Origin: a virus
Reading direction: 5' to 3' (one strand)
Length of the DNA: 40,294 nucleotides
Virus record (IMG/VR): IMGVR_UViG_3300027522_000010
Coordinates: 1-40,294 of that record
The number at the start of each line of letters is the position of its first letter. The first letter of the stretch is position 1. Positions 1 through 9,048 of the stretch are shown here, piece after piece. Position numbers and translations under genes: made by a program. The notes beneath the pieces are model-generated. The model worked only from the letters and a program-made list of their open reading frames with translations. It did not search any database and had not been told where the DNA came from.

Positions 1-246
1 ATAAGAAGAAATACAACTGGTCATACGTTTGTGTACTCTCAAAATGGTGCAGAAGTTCAAAACACTGGTAACTCAGACGTATTAGCAATGCAAAAATTTG
101 CTTTTAGGTTTATTGGAGGAGCAACCAACACCGACTACACTGGAAATGTAGGTGAGTTTGCTTTTTGGGATCAAGAGATTCCTGATGCAGCTTGCTTGAA
201 AATAGTTGATTCTATAAGAGAAAAGTGGAATTTATCAGACTTGTAG
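1..246 (+). CDS. LamG-like structural protein, C-terminal fragment (5' end outside window)
   Basis: The reading frame is open from base 1 to a TAG stop at 244-246, so this is the last 81 codons of a longer gene that starts upstream. The GTG at 31 is an internal valine, not a start. The fragment carries the pattern Y-x-G-x-V-G-E-F-A-F-W-D followed by an amphipathic helix (DAACLKIVDSIREKW), which is how concanavalin A-like/LamG lectin domains usually end (strand G-x-I-x-E-V-x-x-W-D, then a short helix). In phages such domains sit at the ends of tail or surface proteins and bind glycans. The assignment is by motif only, and the rest of the protein cannot be seen. It lies directly upstream of the packaging genes on the same strand. 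Confidence 0.6.
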   Translation: MRRNTTGHTFVYSQNGAEVQNTGNSDVLAMQKFAFRFIGGATNTDYTGNVGEFAFWDQEIPDAACLKIVDSIREKWNLSDL

Positions 247-305
247 TAACTGTTATTACTAGCGAGTAATACTATATAATAACTAATTTAATTAAATCAA
301 ATAAA

Positions 306-602
306 ATGGCAAAAAGAAAAACTCCAAAAGGAGACAAAATTGTTGACCTTAAACCTAAGGCAGAAAAAATTACAGCAGAGCAACTTTCAACAATGCAAAG
401 TATAGTTCGAGCTATTAACAACTCCCAAAACGAAATAGGTGTTTTTGAAACTAGAAAACATCACTTACTACATCAAGTTTTAGAACTGCAAAGTCATCTA
501 GGTGAACTGCAAAAAACTCTAGAAGAACAATATGGTAAATGCGATATTAGCATCGTAGACGGAACTATAAGCCAAAAAGAAAATGAGCAAGCTAATTCGT
601 AA
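306..602 (+). CDS. small coiled-coil phage protein, function unknown
   Basis: This 98-residue protein has a basic, lysine-rich N-terminus (MAKRKTPKGDK). A long amphipathic helix with heptad-like leucines follows at about residues 25-75, and the end is polar. I recognise the general type: small coiled-coil proteins next to terminase genes are common in marine phages, but I know of no established function. The ATG at 306 is the first in-frame start after the intergenic gap. It is preceded by an AT-rich stretch without a Shine-Dalgarno sequence, as usual in Bacteroidota. The 3' end overlaps the next gene by 20 bases. Confidence 0.75.
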   Translation: MAKRKTPKGDKIVDLKPKAEKITAEQLSTMQSIVRAINNSQNEIGVFETRKHHLLHQVLELQSHLGELQKTLEEQYGKCDISIVDGTISQKENEQANS

Positions 603-804
603 AATAACTATAGGTAAAGACTACAAGATAGACGCAATGCACTACTCTGTTGGGCAAGAAGTTTATGGAGGCCACACTATTTGTAATATAATAGAAGAAG
701 AAAAAAAGTTCTCTATATACATTAAGAAAAACAAAGATGTTTTACCTTGGAAAGACTTCAATAAGAACATGGCTGTATCTGTAGAGTATAACCTAGAGTA
801 TTAA
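583..804 (+). CDS. conserved hypothetical small phage protein
   Basis: This 73-residue protein has a charged N-terminus, then a mostly beta-looking segment (GQEVYGGHTICNIIEEE), and ends with a W-K-D-F...V-S-V-E-Y-N-L stretch. It has no signal peptide or membrane segment. It starts inside the previous gene (20-base overlap, different frame), and its TAA shares one base with the ATG of the next gene, so it sits in a tightly packed translationally coupled group. No function is recognised; position alone links it to head assembly or packaging. Confidence 0.7.
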   Translation: MSKLIRKITIGKDYKIDAMHYSVGQEVYGGHTICNIIEEEKKFSIYIKKNKDVLPWKDFNKNMAVSVEYNLEY

Positions 805-1388
805 TGCAAAGCGTTTACGGTTTTGTAATTAAGCCTAAAAATGGCAGGTACAACAACTCTAAGAATATTGATGGTAAAAGTCTTATTTTAAACACAGAAG
901 TTTTTAATCATCAGTTTGTAAATAGAGAAGCAGAAGTAGTGTCATGCCCTAAAGCAGGTTTTGATCTAGGTATTAAACCTGGTGACACGGTAATAGTTCA
1001 CCATAACGTGTTTAGAAGATGGCACGATGTTAAAGGTAGAGAAAAAAACAGCAAATCATACTTTAGTGAAGACACTTACATTGTTTATCAAGATCAAATA
1101 TTCTTGTACAAAAACAATGGTAATTGGAAAGCTCCAGCTGGGTACTGTTTTGTAAAGCCTATAAAATCTAACGATCAATTCGATACCGAGGTTGAAAAGC
1201 CCTTGGTTGGAATAGTTAAGTATTCTGATGGTATTGTAGATGTTGGAGATTTAGTAGGGTTTAGACCTGGAAACAACTACGAATTTATTGTTGAAGGACA
1301 AAGACTGTATAGAGTGTTATCAAAATTTATTACAATTAAATATGAATATCAAGGAGACGAAGAAGAGTATAATCCAAGCTGGGCATAA
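804..1388 (+). CDS. GroES-like (co-chaperonin fold) protein, apparently two tandem domains
   Basis: This is a 194-residue protein. The first half has the order typical of the 10-kDa chaperonin fold: a first strand (VYGFVIKP), a polar loop where GroES has its mobile loop, a G-x-V-like strand (REAEVVSCP), and the turn I-K-P-G-D-T-V-I-V at about residues 58-66, matching the V-K-V-G-D-x-V-I-F of GroES. A Y-I-V-Y-Q-D-Q-I-F segment follows, like the Y-L-I-x-x-E-x-D-I ending. The pattern recurs from about residue 112 (GYCFVKPI ... GIVKYSDG ... VDVGDLVGF ... YRVLSKFI). Phage GroES-like proteins such as T4 gp31 work with host GroEL to fold the capsid protein, which fits the position ahead of the capsid genes. 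The start is fixed by a TAATG junction with the previous gene. It could instead be an unrelated beta-barrel; the duplication supports the fold but not the activity. Confidence 0.5.
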   Translation: MQSVYGFVIKPKNGRYNNSKNIDGKSLILNTEVFNHQFVNREAEVVSCPKAGFDLGIKPGDTVIVHHNVFRRWHDVKGREKNSKSYFSEDTYIVYQDQIFLYKNNGNWKAPAGYCFVKPIKSNDQFDTEVEKPLVGIVKYSDGIVDVGDLVGFRPGNNYEFIVEGQRLYRVLSKFITIKYEYQGDEEEYNPSWA

Positions 1389-1617
1389 GGCTGTTGAAGA
1401 ACTTATTAAAGTTGCAAAAGAAGCTATTGTAGACTCTGCAGACGACCTAACAGCTGATAAGTTAAAAAACGCTGCTGCTACTAAAAAGCTAGCTATATTT
1501 GACGCTTTTGAAATACTTAACAGAATACAAGAAGAGCAAGCGTTGCTAGATGGAAAACCAATTGAAGATAATAAAGACAAAGTTTTTAAAGGCTTTGCTG
1601 AAGGTAGATCTAAGTAA
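1342..1617 (+). CDS. small helical protein, candidate terminase small subunit
   Basis: From the ATG at 1342 this encodes about 91 residues, almost all helical and rich in Ala, Lys and Glu (MNIKETKKSII..., then DDLTADKLKNAAATKKLAIF). The open frame extends back to a TTG at 1288, but that would lie deep inside the GroES-like gene. The ATG at 1342 gives a 47-base overlap and a normal helical start. The gene ends in a TAATG junction with the large terminase gene. Terminase small subunits are short, helical, poorly conserved and usually sit just upstream of the large subunit, so this is a positional candidate. No helix-turn-helix can be assigned with confidence. Confidence 0.6.
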   Translation: MNIKETKKSIIQAGHKAVEELIKVAKEAIVDSADDLTADKLKNAAATKKLAIFDAFEILNRIQEEQALLDGKPIEDNKDKVFKGFAEGRSK

Positions 1618-3833
1618 TGTACGAACAGAGTTTATATAAGTCAATAGATCCTATTAGATCAAACACTATTAAAAGACTAAACAAGTCTAAGAAGTGGAAT
1701 TACGGCTACGACAAAGAGCACGACGTAATTGTTATATCTAAGACTGGTCAAATTGGAGAAGTCATAGATATTCAAGGATTAAAGATAGCTCTTCCTAAGA
1801 TGCCTGGTAATGTGTATAGCAACGATGAAGCTAAGTGGAAAAAATTTGATCAGCCAAAAGAATTGTCTAAACTTAAAAGTATATTTGATTGGAGAAACTA
1901 TCCTGAAGACTTAAAAAATCAATGGCATGATTACATAGACGAAGAGTTTGCTCGTAGAGAAGAAGGCTTTTGGTTCAACAATAGTGGTACGCCAACTTAC
2001 ATAACTGGAACGCATTATATGTATTTACAGTGGAGTAAGATTGATGTTGGTGCTCCTGACTTTAGAGATTCAAATAGAATATTCTATATATTTTGGGAAG
2101 CTTGCAAGGCCGACAAAAGGTGCTATGGCATGTGTTATCTAAAGAACAGGCGTTCTGGTTTTTCTTTTATGAGCTCAGCAGAAACAGTAAACCAAGCTAC
2201 AATATCAAGTGACGCTAGGTTTGGTATATTATCTAAATCTGGTGCTGATGCAAAGAAGATGTTCACGGACAAGGTTGTACCTATATCTACTAACTATCCT
2301 TTTTTCTTCAAACCTATTCAAGATGGTATGGATAGACCAAAAACAGAGCTAGCATATAGAGTTCCGGCATCAAAGCTTACTAGGCGTAAGATAGACAGTA
2401 AAGAGAGACTAGAAGAGCTTGAAGGACTTGATACAACTATTGACTGGAAAAACACTGGTGATAACAGCTACGATGGTGAAAAGCTAGCCTTATTAGTTCA
2501 CGATGAAAGTGGTAAGTGGGAAAGACCAGACAACATACTTAATAACTGGCGAGTTACAAAAACTTGCCTTAGACTAGGTAGTAGAATAATAGGTAAGTGC
2601 ATGATGGGTTCAACATCAAATGCTTTAGACAAGGGTGGTTCTAATTTTAAGAAATTATATAACGACAGCAATGTCAACAAAAGAAATAGAAATGGTCAAA
2701 CAAAATCTGGTTTATATGCTTTGTTTATCCCAATGGAATGGAACTTTGAAGGATTTATTGACAAACATGGAAGACCTGTCTTCACTACTCCAGAATCCGA
2801 TGTTCATGGACCAGACGGAGAATTAATTGACATAGGCGTTGTGGATCATTGGGAAAATGAAGTTGAAGGATTAAAAGACGATCAAGACGCTTTAAATGAG
2901 TTTTATCGTCAGTTTCCAAGAACAACAGAGCACGCTTTTAGAGACGAGACTAAAAACAGTTTGTTTAACTTAGCTAAAATATACGAGCAAATAGATTACA
3001 ACGAAGATCTTAAAAGTTCGTCAGCTGTTACAACAGGATCTTTTCAGTGGGCTAATGGTTTAAAAGATTCTAAAGTGGTTTTTATGCCAGATCCCAACGG
3101 AAGGTTTAAAGTTAGTTGGGTTCCGCCTAGAAATTTACAAAACCGAGTAATAGTTAAAAATGGAATAAAATATCCAGGTAATGAGCATGTTGGTGCATTT
3201 GGATGTGATAGTTATGATATTAGCGGAACTGTTGATGGCAAAGGATCTAAAGGTGCTCTGCACGGTTTAACTAAGTTTTCTATGGAAGATGCTCCTGCAA
3301 GTTCATTTTTTTTAGAATACATTGCTAGACCACAGACCGCTGAGATATTCTTTGAAGATGTGTTGATGGCGTGTATATTTTACGGTATGCCTATACTAGC
3401 AGAGAATAACAAGCCAAGGCTATTGTATTACTTTAAACGAAGAGGATACAGAGGTTTTAGCATGAATAGACCAGATAAAGTTTGGAATAAGCTTTCGGTG
3501 ACAGAAAAAGAAATAGGTGGTATGCCTAACTCTAGCGAAGATATTAAACAATCACACGCAGCTGCTATTGAAATGTATATAAACGACCACGTTGGAAACT
3601 TAGGTGACGGCAATTATGGAACAACATATTTTACAGAGACACTGAACGACTGGGCACAATTTGATATAAATAAAAGAACAAAGCACGATGCTTCTATTAG
3701 TTCTGGTTTAGCCATAATGGCTTGCAATAGAAATTTGTATAAACCTATTTCTAATAGAGTAACTCAAAAACTAAATTTAGGTATAGCTAGATATAAAAAC
3801 GAAGGCTTTTCCTCAAAAATAATAAAACGATAA
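1617..3833 (+). CDS. terL: terminase large subunit (ATPase and nuclease)
   Basis: This 738-residue protein would be the packaging motor, which translocates DNA into the prohead through the portal and cuts it. The ATPase domain shows a Walker A-like loop at residues 176-183 (KNRRSGFS), a Walker B at about 290-297 (LALLVHDE, with D296 and E297), and a coupling-type motif soon after (MMGSTSNA). The nuclease half has an RNase H-like layout: a first acidic strand (GAFGCDSYD, D531 and D534), a second candidate acid at E596 (ILAEN), and a third at D691 within KHDASISSG. Length is typical of the long terminases of Bacteroidota podoviruses. The Walker A loop lacks the usual lysine before the Ser/Thr (Gly-Phe-Ser instead of Gly-Lys-Ser). 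It is followed after one base by the portal gene. Confidence 0.93.
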   Translation: MYEQSLYKSIDPIRSNTIKRLNKSKKWNYGYDKEHDVIVISKTGQIGEVIDIQGLKIALPKMPGNVYSNDEAKWKKFDQPKELSKLKSIFDWRNYPEDLKNQWHDYIDEEFARREEGFWFNNSGTPTYITGTHYMYLQWSKIDVGAPDFRDSNRIFYIFWEACKADKRCYGMCYLKNRRSGFSFMSSAETVNQATISSDARFGILSKSGADAKKMFTDKVVPISTNYPFFFKPIQDGMDRPKTELAYRVPASKLTRRKIDSKERLEELEGLDTTIDWKNTGDNSYDGEKLALLVHDESGKWERPDNILNNWRVTKTCLRLGSRIIGKCMMGSTSNALDKGGSNFKKLYNDSNVNKRNRNGQTKSGLYALFIPMEWNFEGFIDKHGRPVFTTPESDVHGPDGELIDIGVVDHWENEVEGLKDDQDALNEFYRQFPRTTEHAFRDETKNSLFNLAKIYEQIDYNEDLKSSSAVTTGSFQWANGLKDSKVVFMPDPNGRFKVSWVPPRNLQNRVIVKNGIKYPGNEHVGAFGCDSYDISGTVDGKGSKGALHGLTKFSMEDAPASSFFLEYIARPQTAEIFFEDVLMACIFYGMPILAENNKPRLLYYFKRRGYRGFSMNRPDKVWNKLSVTEKEIGGMPNSSEDIKQSHAAAIEMYINDHVGNLGDGNYGTTYFTETLNDWAQFDINKRTKHDASISSGLAIMACNRNLYKPISNRVTQKLNLGIARYKNEGFSSKIIKR

Positions 3834-3834
3834 T

Positions 3835-6258
3835 ATGTCTAAAGCACCTCATAGTTATTTTCCAAGCCAGGTCGTTAGCGATCAAGAAAAAGCTACAAAA
3901 GAATATGGTCTAAAAGTAGCAAGAGCAATAGAGCACGAGTGGTTTTCTGATAATCAAGGTAATTTAGGTGGAAAGTATGGTATGCACTCTCACAATCAAA
4001 AAAGCTACCATTCATTAAGACTGTATGCTAGAGGAGAACAATCAATACAAAAGTACAAAGACGAGCTTTCTATAAACGGAGATTTATCTTATTTAAACTT
4101 AGACTGGAAACCTGTACCTATTATACCAAAGTTTGTAGATATAGTTGTAAACGGTATTGCTGAAAGAACTTATGATATAAAAGCTTATTCTCAAGATCCT
4201 TATGGAGTAAGCAAAAGAACTGAGTATATGGAGTCTATATTGAAAGATATGAAGACGCAAGAGTTCAACGATTATGTTGGAGAGGCTTTTGGAATAAACA
4301 TGTATCAAAACAATCCCGATACTCTTCCTAAAAGTGAAGAAGAACTAAAGCTACACATGCAGCTAACGTATAAGCAAGAGGTTGAGATAGCTGAGGAGCA
4401 GGCTATAAACGTTTTACTTGACGGTAGTAGATACGAATTAACTAAGAAAAGGTTTTACTACGATCTAGCCGTTTTAGGTATAGGTGCTGTAAAAACTACA
4501 TTTAATAAATCAGAAGGTGTTAAAGTTGACTATGTAGATCCTGCAGATTTAGTATACTCTTACACAGAGTCTCCTTACTTTGAAGATATATATTATGTTG
4601 GTGAGGTTAAAACAATTCCAATCAACGACCTAATAAAACAGTTCCCACACTTAACTAATGAAGATTTAAAAACCATACAGCAAGATTATTCTCAAAGAGT
4701 AGACAACTACTCTGTTTCAGGAGAGCAAGATACTAATAAGGTTAGGATATTGTACTTTAACTACAAGACTTACAAAAGTGAAGTATATAAAATAAAAGAA
4801 ACAGCTAGCGGTGGAACTAAGGCTATAGAAAAAGATGACACTTTTAACCCACCCGCAGATATGGACGCTGGGTTTGAAAAATTAAGTAACCAAGTTGAGT
4901 GCCTTTATGAAGGCGCGGTTGTGTTGGGAACAGACAATCTTATTAAGTGGGAAATGTCTAAAAACATGTTACGCCCTAAAAGTGATTTTACTAAAGTTAA
5001 AATGAACTACTCTATAGTAGCTCCTAGAATGTACAAGGGTAAAATAGAATCCTTGGTAGGTAGAATAACTGGATTTGCCGACATGATTCAATTAACACAC
5101 TTAAAGATTCAACAAGTAATGTCTAGAATAGTTCCAGATGGCGTTTACTTAGACGCTGATGGTTTAGCTGAAATAGATTTGGGTAACGGAACAAACTACA
5201 ATCCTCAAGAAGCGTTAAATATGTTTTTCCAAACAGGTTCTGTTATTGGTAGATCAATGACAGCTGATGGAGATATGAATCCTGGTAAAGTTCCTATACA
5301 AGAAATTAGTACGGGTAACGGTAGCGGAAAGCTTCAAAGCTTAATAGGAAACTACAACTACTATTTGCAGATGATTAGAGACACTACCGGCTTAAACGAA
5401 GCTAGAGATGGTAGTACACCAGATAAAAACGCTTTAGTGGGTGTTCAAAAGTTAGCTGCCGCTAACTCTAATACTGCAACAAGACACATACTCCAAGCTG
5501 GATTATTTTTGTCTACTGAAGTAGCAGAGTCTTTGTCGCTTAGAATATCAGACATTATAGAGTATTCTCCAACTAAAGATGCTTTTATACAAGCTATAGG
5601 AGCACACAACGTTGCTACTCTTGAGGAAATGAGCAACTTACATCTTTATGATTTTGGAATATTTTTAGAATTAACTCCAGATGACGAAGAAAAAGCTATG
5701 TTGGAAAACAACATACAAATGGCTTTAAATCAAAAGAATATAAACTTAGAAGATGCCATAGACATAAGAGAAATAAGAAACGTAAGTCTGGCAAATCAAC
5801 TTCTTAAGATACGTAGAAAAGAAAAAGAAGAAAAAGATAGACAGTTGCAGCTAGAAAACATTCAAGCTCAAGCGCAGTCTAACACTCAAGCCGCTCAGTC
5901 AGCTGCTCAAATTGAAATGCAAAAAGACCAGGTGTTAACTCAATCTAAAGCTCAACTAAAACAGGTTGAAGCCCAACTTAATTCTCAAGCGTTAATGCAA
6001 GAAGCTGAGATTAAAAAGCAACTTATGCAGCTAGAGTTTCAAATGAACATGCAGCTTAAGAACCTAGAAGTTGGTGGCATCAAAGATAGAGAGAAAAGCA
6101 AAGAAGACAGAAAAGACGAAAGAACTAAAATACAAGCCACTCAACAAAGTGAGCTAATAGATCAAAGAAACGGTGGTAAGCCACCTAAAAACTTTGAGTC
6201 ATCAGGTAATGATATACTTGGTGGCGGTTTAGGTTTAGATGATTTTGGGCCTAGATAA
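3835..6258 (+). CDS. portal protein
   Basis: This 807-residue protein forms the dodecameric ring at one capsid vertex through which DNA passes and to which the connector binds. It is assigned from its place between terminase and scaffold/capsid genes, its length, and features seen in long portal proteins: an N-terminal helical region with KPVPIIPKFVDIVVNGIAER, a central region with the D-P-x-D-L-x-Y-S-Y-T pattern (VDPADLVYSYTESPYFED), and a wing/stem region with long helices. The C-terminal 150 residues (about 655-770) are a Gln/Lys/Glu-rich coiled coil, followed by a Gly-rich tail, which would correspond to the barrel inside the capsid. No other family explains this combination well. Confidence 0.88.
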   Translation: MSKAPHSYFPSQVVSDQEKATKEYGLKVARAIEHEWFSDNQGNLGGKYGMHSHNQKSYHSLRLYARGEQSIQKYKDELSINGDLSYLNLDWKPVPIIPKFVDIVVNGIAERTYDIKAYSQDPYGVSKRTEYMESILKDMKTQEFNDYVGEAFGINMYQNNPDTLPKSEEELKLHMQLTYKQEVEIAEEQAINVLLDGSRYELTKKRFYYDLAVLGIGAVKTTFNKSEGVKVDYVDPADLVYSYTESPYFEDIYYVGEVKTIPINDLIKQFPHLTNEDLKTIQQDYSQRVDNYSVSGEQDTNKVRILYFNYKTYKSEVYKIKETASGGTKAIEKDDTFNPPADMDAGFEKLSNQVECLYEGAVVLGTDNLIKWEMSKNMLRPKSDFTKVKMNYSIVAPRMYKGKIESLVGRITGFADMIQLTHLKIQQVMSRIVPDGVYLDADGLAEIDLGNGTNYNPQEALNMFFQTGSVIGRSMTADGDMNPGKVPIQEISTGNGSGKLQSLIGNYNYYLQMIRDTTGLNEARDGSTPDKNALVGVQKLAAANSNTATRHILQAGLFLSTEVAESLSLRISDIIEYSPTKDAFIQAIGAHNVATLEEMSNLHLYDFGIFLELTPDDEEKAMLENNIQMALNQKNINLEDAIDIREIRNVSLANQLLKIRRKEKEEKDRQLQLENIQAQAQSNTQAAQSAAQIEMQKDQVLTQSKAQLKQVEAQLNSQALMQEAEIKKQLMQLEFQMNMQLKNLEVGGIKDREKSKEDRKDERTKIQATQQSELIDQRNGGKPPKNFESSGNDILGGGLGLDDFGPR

Positions 6259-6280
6259 TTACTAATTTATATTTTATATT

Positions 6281-7438
6281 ATGGAAGAAAATGAAAAAGT
6301 AACTGAAGAAGTTACACAAGAGACTAACGAAGCTACGATAGATGAGTCGAAGTTCAAATCAGCCGGAGACGATTCGGTTATTAAAGTTGATTTAAGTGCA
6401 AAACCAAAGGAAGTTGAGGAAAGTACAGTTGACGACACAAGAGTGGTTGGAAGCGATGAAAGTACCGACACCACATCAGAACAAGAAGAAGTACAAGAGG
6501 AAGCTGAAACACAAGAGCAACCAGTACTAGAAGAAATTACTGACGAGCAGGTTGAAGAGGTTGAAGAGCAGATTCAAGAAGCTATTGCTGAATCAGAGGC
6601 TACAGGAGACCCACTACCAGAGAACGTTCAAAAGTTAATGGACTTCATGGAAGAGACTGGCGGAACATTGCAGGACTACGTTGATCTAAATAGAGATTAC
6701 TCTGACTTAGATAATGAAACAGCTTTAGTAGAGTATTATAAGAAAACAAAGCCGCATTTAGACGCGGAAGAAATAAACTTTTTAATTGAAGATACGTTTA
6801 ACTACGACGAAGATGTAGACGACGATAGAGATATTAGAAGAAAGAAACTAGCGCTTAAAGAGCAAGTTGCCAGCGCAAAGGCCTACTTAGACGGGCAAAA
6901 GTCTAAATATTACGAAGAAATCAAAGCAGGGTCTAGGTTAACGCCAGAGGCTAAAAAAGCTGTAGATTTTTTCAACCGATATAACAAAGAATCGGAAGTA
7001 AGTGAACAAAAAGCAAAAAATGCTAAACTTAAGTTTAATCAAAAAACCGATCAGGTTTTTAACGACAGTTTCAAAGGTTTTGAATATAGTGTTGGAGATA
7101 AAAAATATAGGTTTAACGTTAAGGATGCTGGAAAGGTTAAGCAAACCCAAGGCGACATTAACAACTTTGTCAAAAAGTTTTTGAACGAAGATAATACGAT
7201 GTCAGACGCTAAAGGGTATCACAAAGCCTTATACTCAGCAATGAATCCTGATGCTATTGCTAATCACTTTTACGAACAAGGGAAAGCTGATGCACTAAAA
7301 GACAGTATTGCTAAGAGCAAGAATGTTAGCATGGACCCAAGACAATCCCACGGGAACGTTGAGGTTGGTGGACTTAAGTTTAAAGTGTTGGGCGACAACT
7401 CTTCTGATTTTAAGTTTAAAATTAAAAACAAAAAATAA
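6281..7438 (+). CDS. putative capsid scaffolding protein
   Basis: This 385-residue protein starts with about 120 very acidic residues (Glu/Asp/Thr-rich, for example EEVQEEAETQEQ) and continues with charged helices. It ends in a small beta-looking, basic tail (EVGGLKFKVLG ... FKFKIKNKK). It sits between the portal and the major capsid gene, where scaffolding proteins normally lie. The composition (acidic, helical, no cysteine-rich or enzymatic motif, short basic C-terminus that could bind the capsid shell) is what scaffolds look like in HK97-fold phages. I see no protease triad. Assignment is from position and composition. Confidence 0.65.
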   Translation: MEENEKVTEEVTQETNEATIDESKFKSAGDDSVIKVDLSAKPKEVEESTVDDTRVVGSDESTDTTSEQEEVQEEAETQEQPVLEEITDEQVEEVEEQIQEAIAESEATGDPLPENVQKLMDFMEETGGTLQDYVDLNRDYSDLDNETALVEYYKKTKPHLDAEEINFLIEDTFNYDEDVDDDRDIRRKKLALKEQVASAKAYLDGQKSKYYEEIKAGSRLTPEAKKAVDFFNRYNKESEVSEQKAKNAKLKFNQKTDQVFNDSFKGFEYSVGDKKYRFNVKDAGKVKQTQGDINNFVKKFLNEDNTMSDAKGYHKALYSAMNPDAIANHFYEQGKADALKDSIAKSKNVSMDPRQSHGNVEVGGLKFKVLGDNSSDFKFKIKNKK

Positions 7439-7462
7439 TTTAACAATTTAAAACATTTAATT

Positions 7463-8977
7463 ATGGCAATTACAGGTGCAACGAACTTACAGCCCGCAGC
7501 AGTGCGCGCAACACTAAGTTCAAATTACATTGACTTTGCAGCAGCCGGCGCTTCAGACGGTTGGGCACAGCAATATTTACCAGACTTAATGGAGTCTGAA
7601 GCAGAGGTTTTCGGAAACAGAACTATCTCTGGATTTTTAGCGCAAGTTGGTGCTGAAGAAGCAATGACTTCTGACCAAGTTGTTTGGTCTGAGCAAGGTA
7701 GATTACACTTATCTTACAAAGGTCACGTAGCTGCAAACGCTGCTACAACTACTGCAAGTACTATTGCTGGTGGTGTTGTTGAAATCGACTTTACAATTGA
7801 TGATGTAGCGGTTGCTACTGGTTCAGTTGATCACGGTATTAGATTAAACGACATTTTATTATTAGCTCATGCTAATGGTACTGCTAGAGTATTAGTTGCT
7901 AAAGTAGCAAATGATCAAGTATCCGTAGTTCCTTATGACGCTACAGATAATGATGGTGAGTTACAACACGCTTTTTCTGGTGGTGATGTAGCAAATGGAT
8001 CTAACGATGACAAGTCTTTAACTATTTTAGTTATTGGTTCTGAGTACTCTAAAGGTACAAACGGTAGAACTACAGCTAACGAGCCAGGATTCAAATCTTT
8101 TACTAACAAGCCTGTTATCATGAAAGATATGTATTCTGTATCTGGATCAGATGCTTCTGCTATTGGTTGGGTTGAAGTTACTGGTGAAGAAGGACAGAAT
8201 GGTTACTTATGGTACCTAAAAGCTGAAGGAGACACAAGAGCTCGTTTTGCTGATCACTGTGAAATGACTTTAATTGAGTCTATCAAAGGTGACTCTGCTC
8301 AAACTTTTGCTGATTCTGCTGAAGGTCCTATTGGAGCTTCTCACACTGCTTTTGGTACTGAAGGTTTATTCTCAGCTATCGAAACTAGAGGTAACATTGC
8401 TACTGGTGTAACTGGTGTTAATGCTGCTACTGACTTAGCTGAATTTGATGCTATCTTAGCAGAGCTTGACTCTCAAGGAGCTATCGAAGAAAACATGATG
8501 TTCCTAAACAGAGCTACAAGCTTAGCGATGGATGACATGTTAGCTTCTATGAACTCTTACGGTGCTGGTGGTACTTCTTACGGAGTATTTGACAACAACG
8601 AAGATATGGCATTAAACTTAGGTTTCTCTGGATTCAGAAGAGGTTCTTACGACTTCTACAAGTCTGACTGGAAATACTTAAACGATGCTTCAACTCGTGG
8701 AGCTATTAATGCTAAAGCAACTACTGATGCTATTAGAGGATGTATGATTCCTGCTGGAGTTTCTTCAGTGTACGATCAGCAATTAGGTAAAAACCTAAAG
8801 CGTCCTTTCTTGCATACACGTTACCGTGCTTCTCAAACTGAAAACCGCAAGATGAAATCTTGGGTTACTGGTTCTGTTGGAGCTGTTACATCTGATTTAG
8901 ATGCAATGGAGGTACACTACTTATCTGAAAGATGTTTAGTAGTTCAAGGTGCAAACAACTTCTTCTTATTGAAGTAA
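7463..8977 (+). CDS. major capsid protein (HK97-like fold)
   Basis: This 504-residue protein has an N-terminal segment with SDGWAQQYLPDLMESEAEVF and FLAQVGAEEAM, a beta-rich insertion at about residues 90-180, and a stretch FTNKPVIMKDMYSVSGSD ... IGWVEVTGE ... GYLWYLKAE. To my recollection this stretch resembles capsid proteins of crAss-like and related marine Bacteroidota phages. The C-terminal half (about 300-504) is Gly/Ala-rich with long helices and ends in strands (CLVVQGANNFFLLK). The position after portal and scaffold, and a strong terminator 15 bases after the stop, fit the most abundant virion protein. Compared with neighbours it is unusually uniform in codon choice (GGT, GCT, TCT, TTA), which fits high expression. 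Confidence 0.9.
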   Translation: MAITGATNLQPAAVRATLSSNYIDFAAAGASDGWAQQYLPDLMESEAEVFGNRTISGFLAQVGAEEAMTSDQVVWSEQGRLHLSYKGHVAANAATTTASTIAGGVVEIDFTIDDVAVATGSVDHGIRLNDILLLAHANGTARVLVAKVANDQVSVVPYDATDNDGELQHAFSGGDVANGSNDDKSLTILVIGSEYSKGTNGRTTANEPGFKSFTNKPVIMKDMYSVSGSDASAIGWVEVTGEEGQNGYLWYLKAEGDTRARFADHCEMTLIESIKGDSAQTFADSAEGPIGASHTAFGTEGLFSAIETRGNIATGVTGVNAATDLAEFDAILAELDSQGAIEENMMFLNRATSLAMDDMLASMNSYGAGGTSYGVFDNNEDMALNLGFSGFRRGSYDFYKSDWKYLNDASTRGAINAKATTDAIRGCMIPAGVSSVYDQQLGKNLKRPFLHTRYRASQTENRKMKSWVTGSVGAVTSDLDAMEVHYLSERCLVVQGANNFFLLK

Positions 8978-8991
8978 GCATTTATATTTAT

Positions 8992-9028
8992 AGAGGGAGA
9001 TTAATTTCTCCCTCTTTATTTTTTTATT
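8992..9028 (+). terminator. intrinsic terminator after the major capsid gene
   Basis: A perfect 9-bp stem (AGAGGGAGA at 8992-9000 with TCTCCCTCT at 9007-9015) encloses the loop TTAATT and is followed by a T-rich tract (TTATTTTTTTATT). It lies 15 bases after the capsid stop codon and is the clearest rho-independent terminator of the window on the plus strand. Confidence 0.9.
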
Positions 9029-9048
9029 AATTATTATTATATTATATC

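Noticed and set aside
254-271. 7-bp AT-rich hairpin after the LamG-like gene
   Set aside because: Short, weak stem with no T tract; expected by chance in this AT-rich gap.
1288-1341. TTG start extending the helical candidate small terminase upstream
   Set aside because: It would lie deep in the GroES-like coding region, adds a Cys-containing segment unlike the rest, and the ATG at 1342 gives a more natural protein.
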